Below are positions 54,922-63,236 of a DNA stretch of 64,000 nt, in pieces (the stretch's first letter is position 1; each line of letters starts with the position of its first letter). The stretch is from assembly GCA_963822905.1 (NCBI GenBank), contig CAWGJF010000001.1, forward strand, positions 930,001 to 994,000, given 5' to 3'. The translations under genes were made by a program, and so were the position numbers. Source of the DNA: CAWGJF01 sp963822905. GTDB lineage: Bacteria > Bacteroidota > Ignavibacteria > Ignavibacteriales > Ignavibacteriaceae. Below the pieces are notes generated by a model. That model saw only the letters and a program-made list of their open reading frames with translations. It made no database searches and had not been told where the DNA came from.

Positions 54922-55972
54922 TCACTTGCTTAGTTCAGCTTTTTCAACTGAATAAAGTTTCTGAAACTCTTTTGCTTTCCTTTGCTTCCAGCTTCCTTTG
55001 TGATAAGCATAACCTGCAATAAGAGGCAATGCAATTGTTGCTTCAGCATATACCATTTGTTCATAGCTTGTTGAAACTTTTCCCCACGAACTTGCTTCTT
55101 TTAAAGTGGATCCTGAAAGTGCACCATCTCTTTCATCAGCAACTGTTATTTGAATTGCGTATTTGTGCATCGGTGCATCTTCCTGAAGTATATCGGCTGC
55201 AACAACTATATCCTGGGTGAAATTCTTCGGCACTCCGCCACCGAGCATAAAAATACCAGTTTCTTTTGAGTTTAATTTTATCTTTGTTAACTCCAAAAAA
55301 TCTTTTGCGGAATCGATAGAAACATGCTTATCCGGGTTGTTAGTCTGATGAGTTATAAATCCAAATCCTGCTGAGCAATCTGAAAAGGCAGGAACAAAAA
55401 TCGGGAACATTCTTTTTATAAGCTGCCCAGATAACCGAGTCGTTTACTTTTGGTCCACCGTTATTTTCAAGATACTTTCCAAACTCGTATAAAAATTCTC
55501 TTGATGAATATGGCTTTGGTTCCATACTGTCAAAAATCTTTCCGCAGGTTTCATCACAAACTCTGAGTTCATCTTCATCGATGTATGTATCATAAATTCT
55601 GTCGATGTGCAAATCTCTCAATTCATTGTCATCAACGAATTTTGTTCCCCGGTAATGTTTAAATCCAAGCGCTTCAAAAAAATCCTGATCAACCATTATC
55701 GCACCGGTTGAAACAATTGCATCAACCATGTTATTCATTACCAGATCGAAAACGACTCTTTTTAATCCGGCACTGAAAAGACTTCCGGCAAGAGTCAGAA
55801 TTACTGCACAATCTTTGTCATTTATCATCCGGTCAAATATGCTGGCAGCACGGTTCAAGTCCCTTGCAGTGAATGCCATTTTCCCCATTGCATCAACCAT
55901 AGCCACAACATTGTGTTCTTTAATATCAATATGATGAACTATTTCTTTCAAGTAGTCTTTTTTATCAGCCAT
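54922..55972 (-). pseudogene. deoxyhypusine synthase-family protein, frameshifted
   Basis: The N-terminal 190 or so residues (from ATG 55972: MVDAMGKMAFTARDL, TLAGSLFSAGLKRVVFD, DAIVSTGAIM) and the C-terminal part (from about 55410: FSDCSAGFGFITHQTN, GIFMLGGGVPKNF, SSWGKVSTSYEQMVYAE) belong to one protein. They are split by an extra C in CCC 55403-55405; deleting it reads YKKNVPIFVPAFSDC and gives 349 residues in one frame. The family's catalytic lysine is present in SSWGKV. Eukaryotic enzymes modify eIF5A, which bacteria lack. Bacterial homologues probably make or use homospermidine-type polyamines, or have an unknown role. Confidence 0.85.
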
Positions 55973-56038
55973 TTCAATCCCTCCGGGGAAATTTTTATTG
56001 ATTCAAATTTTGATTAAGATAAAAATAATCAAAACATT

Positions 56039-57076
56039 TTAAAAGAAAATTTTGGCGATACGCAGAATCCCTTGTTTCCATGGAACTCGATGTGATATTC
56101 CTGATGTATTTTTAAACTTGTCAAAGTTTTCGACATACCATTTATAATTCCGTACGAGTGCATCTTTGTTAGAATACTTCGGTTTGTATCCTAATATCTT
56201 TTCAGCTTTCTCAATTGAAACAAATGAATCTTTCGAAGCAGTTTCATAAACCCATTTGTAAAGTGGAGAAAGTTTTAATGCTTCAAGAAATCTTAATGTC
56301 CATATTATTGGTTTTTCCGGTAAACCTTTAATCTTTTTCCCGTGTCCCGTATAATCCAAAACTGCCTGGTAATCTTCACGCATTGTAGTGAATTCTTTTG
56401 CCCCGATATTAAAAGTATCATTAACTTTTTCTTCCGGAAGTGTGCAGCATAGATAAATCGCGTCACATAAATCTTCAACATCCAGAAGCTGGTATCGGTT
56501 TTTTCCATTTCCAATCATCGGGAAACTGTGACCATCTTTTGCCCAGTCATAAAGCAAATCGAAAACTCCCAGCCTTTCAGGGCCGATAAAAGACTTCGGT
56601 CTGATTATAGGGACACACATTCCTTTTTCTCTATACTTAATACATTCTTCTTCAGCCTGAATTTTTGATTTTCCGTAAGGACCGACTCCATCAAGTTTAT
56701 CATCTTCAAAAAGCGGATGATGATCAGGGATTCCGTAAACAGCGGTGGAAGAAATCTGGATGAATCTTTTTATCCCGAATTTTTCAGAGGCTTCAAGAAC
56801 ATTTTTTGTTCCATCAATATCTGTAGAAAAAATATCTTCAGGTTTGTAAAGAGGTAAGGCTGCAGCAGTATGAATTACAATGTCGTTTTCTTTAACACTT
56901 TCTTCAACTTTATTTTTATCTCTAATGTCTCCGGTTATAATTTTTATTTTGTTGTTCATATCCGGATAATCGAACTTAACAATATCCAGGGATGTAATTT
57001 CGTGGTTTCTTTGAACTAAATATCTTACCAGATTAATTCCAAGAAAGCCGGCTCCACCTGTTATTAAAATTTTCAT
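56039..57076 (-). CDS. NAD-dependent epimerase/dehydratase (extended SDR)
   Basis: The 345-residue enzyme begins MKILITGGAGFLG (NAD-binding GxxGxxG). It has the active-site Tyr-x3-Lys in GPYGKSKIQAEEE and the upstream Ser/Thr region ISSTAVYG. Substrates in this family are usually UDP- or GDP-sugars. ATG 57076, preceded by GGAAAGATAAA, is preferred to TTG 57094. Its neighbour on the other side of the DHS-like gene is a glycosyltransferase, so a role in surface glycan synthesis is plausible but not shown. Confidence 0.86.
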   Translation of the reverse strand: MKILITGGAGFLGINLVRYLVQRNHEITSLDIVKFDYPDMNNKIKIITGDIRDKNKVEESVKENDIVIHTAAALPLYKPEDIFSTDIDGTKNVLEASEKFGIKRFIQISSTAVYGIPDHHPLFEDDKLDGVGPYGKSKIQAEEECIKYREKGMCVPIIRPKSFIGPERLGVFDLLYDWAKDGHSFPMIGNGKNRYQLLDVEDLCDAIYLCCTLPEEKVNDTFNIGAKEFTTMREDYQAVLDYTGHGKKIKGLPEKPIIWTLRFLEALKLSPLYKWVYETASKDSFVSIEKAEKILGYKPKYSNKDALVRNYKWYVENFDKFKNTSGISHRVPWKQGILRIAKIFF

Positions 57077-57319
57077 TTTATCTTTCCGATCCAATAAAGT
57101 TTTCTAAAAAAAGAATAACAAAATTACAAAATTCACTGAGCGCTTCAAACGATTTTTATGTGCTGAAAATAGTTGACCATTTTATAATTATGTTAATGAA
57201 AAAAATAGTCAATTTATTCTAGTGATTATTGGAAAAAGTTTTGTGTAAGTTTACAACTCGACTTTAATTATCGACTAAAAAAATATATATTTTAATAATC
57301 AAAAAAATCAGGAGTCAAA

Positions 57320-57982
57320 ATGATTCGTAACATTCTAAGAACATCACTTTTCTTAGTGCTGACGATATTATCGCTGCAAATTAATTGTTTTGGACAGGCT
57401 CACTTCCAGGGTAAAGTCGATTTCCAGGTTACCGAGGGAGGTAAAAGCTCATCATTAAATTATTTTGTGAAAGATAAGAAATTCAGAATGGAAAGCCCGA
57501 ATGATAAAGGTGCATTTATTTTTGATGCAAGCACGAACAAAATGCTTATCATGATGGATGAGCAGAAAATGTATATGGAGATGCCGATGGATATGAATAA
57601 GATGATGAAGGAATCTACTGAAAAAGCAAATGGTGATTTTAAAGCAACTGGTCAGACTAAAGATATTCTTGGCTATAATTGTGAAAAATTTGTTTACCAG
57701 GATGAAAACAGTAAAAATGAAATGTGGTTAACAAAAGAACTTGGCGGGTTTATGTTCTTTAATGATCCTAAGCAAATGGAAGGTAGCGCAAATGATTGGC
57801 AGACCAAATTACTTACTGAAGGTTATTTCCCAATGGTTGTAAACGAACTAAACAATGATGGTTCCGTAAAAAGCACTTTCGAAGTAAAAAGCCTGCAAAA
57901 AATGGAATTAGATAATTCACTTTTTTCCCCGCCAGCTGGTTATAAAAAGTTTTCTATGCCAAATATGAATTTGGATAAATAA
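57320..57982 (+). CDS. secreted DUF4412-domain protein
   Basis: The 220-residue protein has a signal peptide (FLVLTILSLQINCFGQ). A LolA-like fold follows (AHFQGKVDFQV, RMESPNDKGAFIFDAST, AKTKDILGYNCEKFVY-like blocks) as in DUF4412 proteins. The methionine-rich EMPMDMNKMMKES is notable. Function is unknown; DUF4412 proteins are common and secreted in Bacteroidota. AGGAG precedes ATG 57320, and a hairpin ends the transcript at 58027. Confidence 0.82.
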   Translation: MIRNILRTSLFLVLTILSLQINCFGQAHFQGKVDFQVTEGGKSSSLNYFVKDKKFRMESPNDKGAFIFDASTNKMLIMMDEQKMYMEMPMDMNKMMKESTEKANGDFKATGQTKDILGYNCEKFVYQDENSKNEMWLTKELGGFMFFNDPKQMEGSANDWQTKLLTEGYFPMVVNELNNDGSVKSTFEVKSLQKMELDNSLFSPPAGYKKFSMPNMNLDK

Positions 57983-58026
57983 ATCGGCTTCTTTGATTTC
58001 TGAATCTATTAGAACATTTAATTGAT

Positions 58027-58055
58027 AATGTCCTCGAAATGAGGGCATTTCTTTT
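58027..58055 (+). terminator. rho-independent terminator after the DUF4412 gene
   Basis: The stem AATGTCCTC (58027-58035) / GAGGGCATT (58041-58049, one G-T pair) has a five-base loop and is followed by TCTTTT. It lies upstream of the ribosomal-protein promoter region. Confidence 0.65.
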
Positions 58056-58070
58056 ATATCAAATGAATTC

Positions 58071-58099
58071 TTGACTTTTTAGACACTGTAGCTTATTTT
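58071..58099 (+). promoter_or_regulatory. putative promoter of rplM-rpsI
   Basis: TTGACT (58071-58076) and TATTTT (58094-58099) are 17 bases apart, between the terminator of the preceding gene and rplM. The predicted transcript leader is about 45-50 bases. Pattern match only. Confidence 0.4.
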
Positions 58100-58153
58100 T
58101 CGAAGCTCTAAATTCAAAGAATAAAGAACGTTACGACCCGGAGGATTTTTTAA

Positions 58154-58603
58154 TTGAAACAAGAAAAGCTCACTAAATTTATCAAGACTGAAGACGCTGA
58201 TCGTAAGTGGTATATTGTTGATGCAAGCGATCAGGTTTTAGGACGCTTAGCTTCTGGAGTTGCTAGAGTAATTCGTGGTAAACATAAACCAATTTTTACT
58301 CCCAACACTGATACAGGTGATTTTGTTATCATTTTAAATGCTGACAAAATAAAAGTCACTGGTAAAAGAGGAACTTTGAAGGAATATAAGTGGCATAGTG
58401 GTTATCCAGGTGGACAAAAAATTACTGCCTTCCAGGATATGATGGAGAGAAATCCTACCTTTGCGGTACACAATGCAGTTAAAGGAATGCTTCCTAAAAA
58501 CAGGTTAGGAAGACAATTAATTAAAAAACTAAAAGTTTATGCTGGTGAAAATCATCCTCACCAGGCACAGAAACCTGAAGTATTAAGCATCTCGGAGAAT
58601 TGA
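58154..58603 (+). CDS. rplM: ribosomal protein L13
   Basis: The 149-residue large-subunit protein shows the family blocks RKWYIVDASDQVLGRLAS, FVIILNADKIKVTGK and GMLPKNRLGRQLIKKLKVY. The start is TTG 58154, behind the strong ribosome-binding sequence CCGGAGGA; no ATG occurs near the conserved N-terminus. Its TGA overlaps the ATG of rpsI by one base, the usual L13-S9 operon coupling. Confidence 0.96.
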   Translation: MKQEKLTKFIKTEDADRKWYIVDASDQVLGRLASGVARVIRGKHKPIFTPNTDTGDFVIILNADKIKVTGKRGTLKEYKWHSGYPGGQKITAFQDMMERNPTFAVHNAVKGMLPKNRLGRQLIKKLKVYAGENHPHQAQKPEVLSISEN

Positions 58604-58989
58604 TGGCTGATAAAATTTATATTGGAAGAAGAAAAACTTCCGTTGCACGTGTAATACTTAGAAACGGGAATGGTAAAATAACTATTAATGGTCATGAGTT
58701 TGAAAAAGCTTTTCCATTGTTAACCAGCAGACAGGATATTCTAAATCCTTTCACTGTTACAGAAACTTCCGGCAAATATGATATCTTCGTTAATGTCAAC
58801 GGCGGGGGAACAACCGGGCAGGCAGAAGCTATCAGGTTGAGCATTGCAAGAGCTTTGATTGACATAAATCCGGAATTCAGACCCGCACTTAAAAGTGAGG
58901 GTTATTTAACAAGAGATCCTAGAATGGTGGAACGTAAGAAATACGGTCAGCCAAAAGCAAGAAAGAAATTTCAGTTTTCTAAAAGATAA
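58603..58989 (+). CDS. rpsI: ribosomal protein S9
   Basis: The 128-residue small-subunit protein has IGRRKTSVARVILRNGNGKI near the N-terminus. The C-terminal tail, which reaches the P-site tRNA, ends KKFQFSKR. The ATG at 58603 overlaps the rplM stop (TGATG) and is preceded by GGAG. The TTG three bases earlier is not needed. Confidence 0.96.
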   Translation: MADKIYIGRRKTSVARVILRNGNGKITINGHEFEKAFPLLTSRQDILNPFTVTETSGKYDIFVNVNGGGTTGQAEAIRLSIARALIDINPEFRPALKSEGYLTRDPRMVERKKYGQPKARKKFQFSKR

Positions 58990-58997
58990 TTTATTAT

Positions 58998-59020
58998 ATC
59001 CCGGATTTACGGGATTATTT
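58998..59020 (+). terminator. hairpin downstream of rpsI (weak terminator)
   Basis: The stem ATCCCG (58998-59003) / CGGGAT (59010-59015) with a six-base loop is followed only by TATTTAATC, so termination may be partial. It separates the L13-S9 genes from rpsB. Confidence 0.45.
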
Positions 59021-59039
59021 AATCATACATACTTTCTGA

Positions 59040-59080
59040 TTTACCGCCTGTGTCCCGCTTAAAGCGTGATGGAAGGTAAA
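59040..59080 (+). promoter_or_regulatory. possible structured leader of rpsB
   Basis: Nested pairing is visible in the 5' region of rpsB. The outer stem is TTTACC (59040-59045) / GGTAAA (59075-59080); the inner one is CGCT (59056-59059) / AGCG (59063-59066). A structured S2 leader used for autoregulation is plausible, but no match to a defined leader family can be claimed from sequence alone. Confidence 0.35.
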
Positions 59081-59117
59081 GTTGATGGAAGTAGAAGACA
59101 ACAACAGGAGATACTAA

Positions 59118-60017
59118 ATGCAAAAAGTTGAATTAACTCAGCTTATTGAAGCTGGGGCGCACTTCGGACATCTTACACGCCGCTGGAATCCCAAAATGAA
59201 GCCTTATATCTTCATGGAAAAAAACGGGATTCATATCATTGATCTGAAAAAAACTCTGAGTCATATAATTGCTTCAGCTGAAGATCTTGCAAATATTGTT
59301 GCTGAAGGAAAAACTATTTTGTTTGTTGGTACAAAAAAACAAGCAAAAAATGTAATCGAATCTGAAGCAAAAAGATGTGGAATGAACTGGGTAAGTGAAC
59401 GTTGGCTCGGCGGTATGCTTACTAATTATGCAACCATCAGGAAAAGTATAAAAAGGCTTCACAATATTGAAAAACAGGAATCTGATGGAACTTTTGAAAA
59501 AATAACAAAGAAAGAAAGACTATTTCTTTCACGAGAAAGAGATAAGCTTAAAAAAGTTCTGGAAGGTGTTGAAACATTAAATAAACTTCCGGGTGCTTTG
59601 TTTATTGTTGATATTAAGAAAGAATCAATTGCAGTTAAAGAAGCAAAGAAACTTCATATACCTGTTTTTGCAATTGTTGATACTAACTGTGATCCGGACG
59701 AAATAGATTACCTGATTCCTGCTAATGATGATGCAGTTAAAACAGTTGAACTTATAATTAAGCATATGGCTGATGCAGTTATGGAAGGACAGGCAAAGCT
59801 TAAAGAAGTGAAAGCTGAAGAAGCTGCTGAACGAGAAAGAATTAAAAAGGAACGTGAAAAAGAAAGAGAATCCGATAGTGATGAAAAGAAAACTGAAGCA
59901 TCAGAAAAACCGGATAGGAAAGTAACACGTAGAAAAAAACCTATTGAAAAGAAACCTGAAGATGAATCAACTCCGAAACAGGAAGATGCTGATAAATCTG
60001 AAGAAAAAAGTAATTGA
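59118..60017 (+). CDS. rpsB: ribosomal protein S2 with long charged C-terminal tail
   Basis: The 299-residue protein has a core (1-225) that is standard S2 (GAHFGHLTRRWNPKMKPYI; RWLGGMLTNYATI; PGALFIVDIKKE). Residues 232-299 are a low-complexity Lys/Glu-rich extension not found in the E. coli protein (241 aa). The tail is probably flexible. CAGGAG precedes ATG 59118, and tsf follows 15 bases later. Confidence 0.95.
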   Translation: MQKVELTQLIEAGAHFGHLTRRWNPKMKPYIFMEKNGIHIIDLKKTLSHIIASAEDLANIVAEGKTILFVGTKKQAKNVIESEAKRCGMNWVSERWLGGMLTNYATIRKSIKRLHNIEKQESDGTFEKITKKERLFLSRERDKLKKVLEGVETLNKLPGALFIVDIKKESIAVKEAKKLHIPVFAIVDTNCDPDEIDYLIPANDDAVKTVELIIKHMADAVMEGQAKLKEVKAEEAAERERIKKEREKERESDSDEKKTEASEKPDRKVTRRKKPIEKKPEDESTPKQEDADKSEEKSN

Positions 60018-60032
60018 AAGGAAAGAATTAAA

Positions 60033-60890
60033 ATGGCTGTTACTGCAGAACAAGTAAACCAGTTAAGGAAGAAAACCGGTGCAGGAATGATGGACTGCAA
60101 GAAAGCGCTGGTTGAAGCAAATGGTGATATGAATAAAGCCATAGAAATTTTAAGAAAAAAAGGTGCGCAAGTTGCTGCTAAAAGAGCTGAAAAAGCTGCT
60201 AATGAAGGACTTATTGTTACAAAGATTTCGGATGATAAATCAACCGGGACTATACTTGAAATTAATTGTGAAACAGATTTTGTTGCAAACAGTGATGACT
60301 TTGTTAACCTGGCAAATACTGTTTTAGAAGCTGCTTATAATAAAAAGCCGGCTTCAGTTAGCGAACTTGTTGAATCAGATTCTGATTTAAAAAATAAAAT
60401 TAATGATGTACTGGGAAAAGTTGGTGAAAAGATTGAAGTTTCACGATTTGTAAATGAAACAGCTTCAAACGGAATAGTTGTTGGATATATTCATCTGGGA
60501 TCGAAACTAGGTGTGATGGCAAGGTTTGATGATGTTGCTGATAAAAAGAATGATTTCGATGAAATCTCAAAAGACATTGCAATGCAAATTGCTGCAATGA
60601 ACCCGTTATGTATAAATCGTGATGATGTTCCAAAAGAAACTGTAGAAAAGGAAATTGAGATTTATAAAGAACTTGCTAAAAAAGAAGGGAAGCCGGAACA
60701 AATACTTGATAAAATTGCAACCGGAAGATTAAACAAATTTTACCAGGAAAATGTTCTTCTTGAGCAGGCATTTATTAAAGATAATTCCAAATCAGTTGGC
60801 GACTTGCTTAAAGAATTTAATACCAAGAACGGAACTAATATTAAGATCGCTCTTTTCCATCGCTATCATCTTGGTGATGAAAAGAAATAA
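60033..60890 (+). CDS. tsf: elongation factor Ts
   Basis: The 285-residue nucleotide-exchange factor for EF-Tu starts VTAEQVNQLRKKTGAGMMDCKKALVEANGD and contains the EF-Tu contact motif NCETDFVANSDDF. It has two core subdomains. It follows rpsB by 15 bases in the standard rpsB-tsf order, and a terminator lies after it. Confidence 0.97.
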   Translation: MAVTAEQVNQLRKKTGAGMMDCKKALVEANGDMNKAIEILRKKGAQVAAKRAEKAANEGLIVTKISDDKSTGTILEINCETDFVANSDDFVNLANTVLEAAYNKKPASVSELVESDSDLKNKINDVLGKVGEKIEVSRFVNETASNGIVVGYIHLGSKLGVMARFDDVADKKNDFDEISKDIAMQIAAMNPLCINRDDVPKETVEKEIEIYKELAKKEGKPEQILDKIATGRLNKFYQENVLLEQAFIKDNSKSVGDLLKEFNTKNGTNIKIALFHRYHLGDEKK

Positions 60891-60902
60891 TTCTACTTAA
60901 AG

Positions 60903-60930
60903 GCCTTAATTATTTTAAGGCTTTTTTTTT
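60903..60930 (+). terminator. rho-independent terminator after tsf
   Basis: The perfect seven-base stem GCCTTAA (60903-60909) / TTAAGGC (60915-60921) with loop TTATT is followed by T9. It lies 12 bases after the tsf stop. pyrH and frr beyond it may need readthrough or a promoter of their own. Confidence 0.85.
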
Positions 60931-60971
60931 ATATTTAAATAATAATTTAACTCAAATCTGAAATAATCCTG

Positions 60972-61712
60972 ATGGCAAAATTAAAATACAAAAGAGTACT
61001 GCTTAAGTTAAGCGGTGAATCATTAATTGGCGATAAAGAATTTGGCATCGATCATAAAGTACTTGAGTTTTTTGCAGAGGAAGTAAAAAAAGTTCATGCG
61101 GAAGGTGTCCAGCTCGGAATTGTTATAGGTGGCGGAAATATTTATCGTGGATTGAGTGCAAGCTCACAGGGAATTGATCGTGCAACCGGCGACCAGATGG
61201 GAATGCTTGCAACAATGATAAACTCTTTGGCTTTGCAAAATGCAGTCGAGAAAGTCGGAATTACAACCAGGCTTATGAGTGCAATCAGGATGGAAGTGAT
61301 TGCAGAGCCGCATATAACAAGAAGAGCAATAAGACATTTCGAGAAAGGAAGAATAGTGATTTTTGGATCCGGTACCGGTCATCCTTTTTTCTCAACAGAT
61401 ACTGCTGCTTCACTTCGTGCAGTTGAATTAAATGCAGATGTAATTGTAAAAGGTACCAGGGTGGATGGCGTGTTTGATAGTGATCCGGAAAAAAATCCTG
61501 GTGCTGTAAAATTTGATTCTATCTCCTATCTCGATGTTTTAAATAAGAATTTAAGAATAATGGATTTAACAGCGATAAGTCTCTGCCAGGAAAATGATTT
61601 GCCGATAGTCGTTTTTAATATGGATGTACCCGGTAACCTGCTAAGATTAGTTAGAGGGGAAGAAGTGGGAACAACAATTATAAAAGAACAGAAAACAACA
61701 GAAAAAGTTTAA
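60972..61712 (+). CDS. pyrH: UMP kinase
   Basis: The 246-residue amino-acid-kinase-fold enzyme phosphorylates UMP to UDP. Motifs include YKRVLLKLSGESLIGD, GIVIGGGNIYRG, HPFFSTDTAASLRAVELNAD and VFDSDPEKNPGA. Gene order tsf-pyrH-frr is the conserved bacterial arrangement. It ends 18 bases before frr. Confidence 0.96.
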   Translation: MAKLKYKRVLLKLSGESLIGDKEFGIDHKVLEFFAEEVKKVHAEGVQLGIVIGGGNIYRGLSASSQGIDRATGDQMGMLATMINSLALQNAVEKVGITTRLMSAIRMEVIAEPHITRRAIRHFEKGRIVIFGSGTGHPFFSTDTAASLRAVELNADVIVKGTRVDGVFDSDPEKNPGAVKFDSISYLDVLNKNLRIMDLTAISLCQENDLPIVVFNMDVPGNLLRLVRGEEVGTTIIKEQKTTEKV

Positions 61713-61730
61713 CAAATTACAGAGGGTCAA

Positions 61731-62285
61731 ATGAACACCCGAATTTCTGATGCAAAATCAAGAATGGATAAATCAATAGAAGCTCTTAGACAGGAGCTTA
61801 CAAAAATAAGATCCGGGAAAGCAACAACTGCTTTACTGGATGGAATCAAAGTGGAATATTATGGGAACCATGTACCATTGAACCAGGTTGGAAATGTATC
61901 CGTAATGGATGCTCACACTCTTTCAATTACTCCCTGGGAAAAACAAATGGTGCAGATAATTGATAAGGCAATTCTTGAAGCAAATCTTGGATTGAATCCT
62001 ATAGCCGATGGTACAAATCTTAAAATTCCTATTCCTCCATTAAATGAAGAAAGAAGAAAAGAGCTTGTAAAGCTCACAAAAAAATTTGGTGAAGATTGTA
62101 AAGTTGCAATCAGGAATGTAAGACGGGATGCAAATGATCATCTTAAAAGAGATGAAAAAGATAAAAAACTTTCCGAGGATCAGTTGAAAGATGCTGAAGA
62201 TGAAATTCAGAAATTAACAGATGAACATATCAAATTTGTTGATGATATTCTGAAACACAAAGAAGTAGAGATAATGGAAGTTTGA
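61731..62285 (+). CDS. frr: ribosome recycling factor
   Basis: The 184-residue protein of tRNA-like shape splits post-termination ribosomes with EF-G. Family blocks are RSGKATTALLDGIKVEYYG, MVQIIDKAILEANLGLNP and IPIPPLNEERRKELVKL. GAGGGTCAA precedes ATG 61731. A strong terminator follows at 62312. Confidence 0.97.
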   Translation: MNTRISDAKSRMDKSIEALRQELTKIRSGKATTALLDGIKVEYYGNHVPLNQVGNVSVMDAHTLSITPWEKQMVQIIDKAILEANLGLNPIADGTNLKIPIPPLNEERRKELVKLTKKFGEDCKVAIRNVRRDANDHLKRDEKDKKLSEDQLKDAEDEIQKLTDEHIKFVDDILKHKEVEIMEV

Positions 62286-62311
62286 TTTTTTTTATTTAGT
62301 AAATTTATTAT

Positions 62312-62339
62312 GCCCGACATTTAAATGCCGGGCTTTTTT
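62312..62339 (+). terminator. rho-independent terminator after frr
   Basis: The ten-base stem GCCCGACATT (62312-62321) / AATGCCGGGC (62324-62333) has one mismatch and a short loop and is followed by T6. It closes the translation-gene cluster. Confidence 0.85.
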
Positions 62340-62427
62340 GTTTTACATAACTTGCCACCTATCATCACTTGCCTTGGGTTGTCTCTTAATAAAACAATTA
62401 TTTGAAACATCGTAAAAATAATTTACC

Positions 62428-62438
62428 ACAATTACCCC
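62428..62438 (+). repeat. direct repeat ACAATTACCCC, copy 1
   Basis: This 11-base sequence recurs at 62491-62501, 63 bases downstream, overlapping the -35 region and C tract of the promoter there. Both copies are followed by an A/T-rich TATTAT-like element. It could be an operator pair or an old promoter duplication. Confidence 0.45.
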
Positions 62439-62487
62439 GGCATTATTTTTAGTAAAGAATAATTAATAAAAAAAACATTTTAATTGC

Positions 62488-62515
62488 TTGACAATTACCC
62501 CCCCCCTGATATTAT
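62488..62515 (+). promoter_or_regulatory. promoter with C9 spacer tract
   Basis: TTGACA (62488-62493) and TATTAT (62510-62515) are 16 bases apart, and nine of the spacer bases are an uninterrupted C run (62498-62506). The predicted start is near 62522, with a leader of about 65 bases before ATG 62587, which has AGGGG as ribosome-binding site. Change of tract length would alter the spacer and so promoter strength. Confidence 0.6.
62491..62501 (+). repeat. direct repeat ACAATTACCCC, copy 2
   Basis: The second copy of the 11-base repeat lies within the promoter, spanning the end of the -35 box and the start of the C tract. Confidence 0.45.
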
Positions 62516-62586
62516 ATTACAGCAGTAAAAAGATAATTTAAGATTAACCTGCTATTAAAGCAGAGCAAACATAAATAGGGGTTTGT

Positions 62587-63147
62587 ATGAAACGTACTGC
62601 TATCCTTCTATTAGTTGGATTCTTTTCTTATATAATATTCCCACAAACAAAAATAGAAGAACGTGTTGAGATAAATCCGCAAAAGATAGTTGCTAATTAT
62701 CCTGCGCCTCAGTACACACCTTGCGGGCCATATCCCGGGCTTCTTGATACACATAATTTCAGACAGGCTGTGTGGAACGGAAGTTCATTCTGGCTTGATC
62801 CATACCAGCAGTTATTTATCTTCGAACAGTCCGGAGGTTATTCATTAAACCCGGATCACTATTATAATATTGAAACGACAGCCGGGGGAGATTACTTTTC
62901 AATAACAAAGCTTGGCGGGATTGATCCGATAACCGGGGAATATATAGAACCTGAAGAAATAGGTAACACATTAAATAATGTATTGGGAGAAAAATTAATT
63001 GGAACAGGTAATTGGCAAATTACTCCTTGCGGTACCTGGGAAAAAGATAGCACCCACTATTACCAGTGTCATTTTTCAAAAGATGCACCACAGGGGACAG
63101 AAGTTATAGTTATGATAACAGATTTAACCCAGGGGGGTTCGCCATGA
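62587..63147 (+). CDS. secreted protein, unknown family, N-terminal segment (frame broken downstream)
   Basis: The 186-residue reading has a signal peptide (TAILLLVGFFSYIIFPQ). It looks like the exported N-terminus of a larger protein: PCGPYPGLLDTHNFRQAVW, FWLDPYQQLFIFEQSGGYS and PCGTWEKDSTHYYQCHFSKDA. It stops at 63147 just after a G6 run (63132-63137). Reading one base fewer in that run gives QGVRHDYFHTFIEIPPMIVDD, which continues the fold-like text. The gene is preceded by the C9-spacer promoter. Its full length is probably at least 460 residues, continuing to the end of the window. I do not recognise a family. Confidence 0.7.
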   Translation: MKRTAILLLVGFFSYIIFPQTKIEERVEINPQKIVANYPAPQYTPCGPYPGLLDTHNFRQAVWNGSSFWLDPYQQLFIFEQSGGYSLNPDHYYNIETTAGGDYFSITKLGGIDPITGEYIEPEEIGNTLNNVLGEKLIGTGNWQITPCGTWEKDSTHYYQCHFSKDAPQGTEVIVMITDLTQGGSP

Positions 63148-63236
63148 TTATTTCCATACATTTATAGAAATTCCACCAATGATAGTGGATGATGGTTAAC
63201 ACTTAATATGCAGCATTATTACAGCGAGGATATTAG

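Noticed and set aside
59274..59462. Small antisense frame inside rpsB
   Set aside because: It lies opposite a highly conserved ribosomal protein gene and has no start signal.
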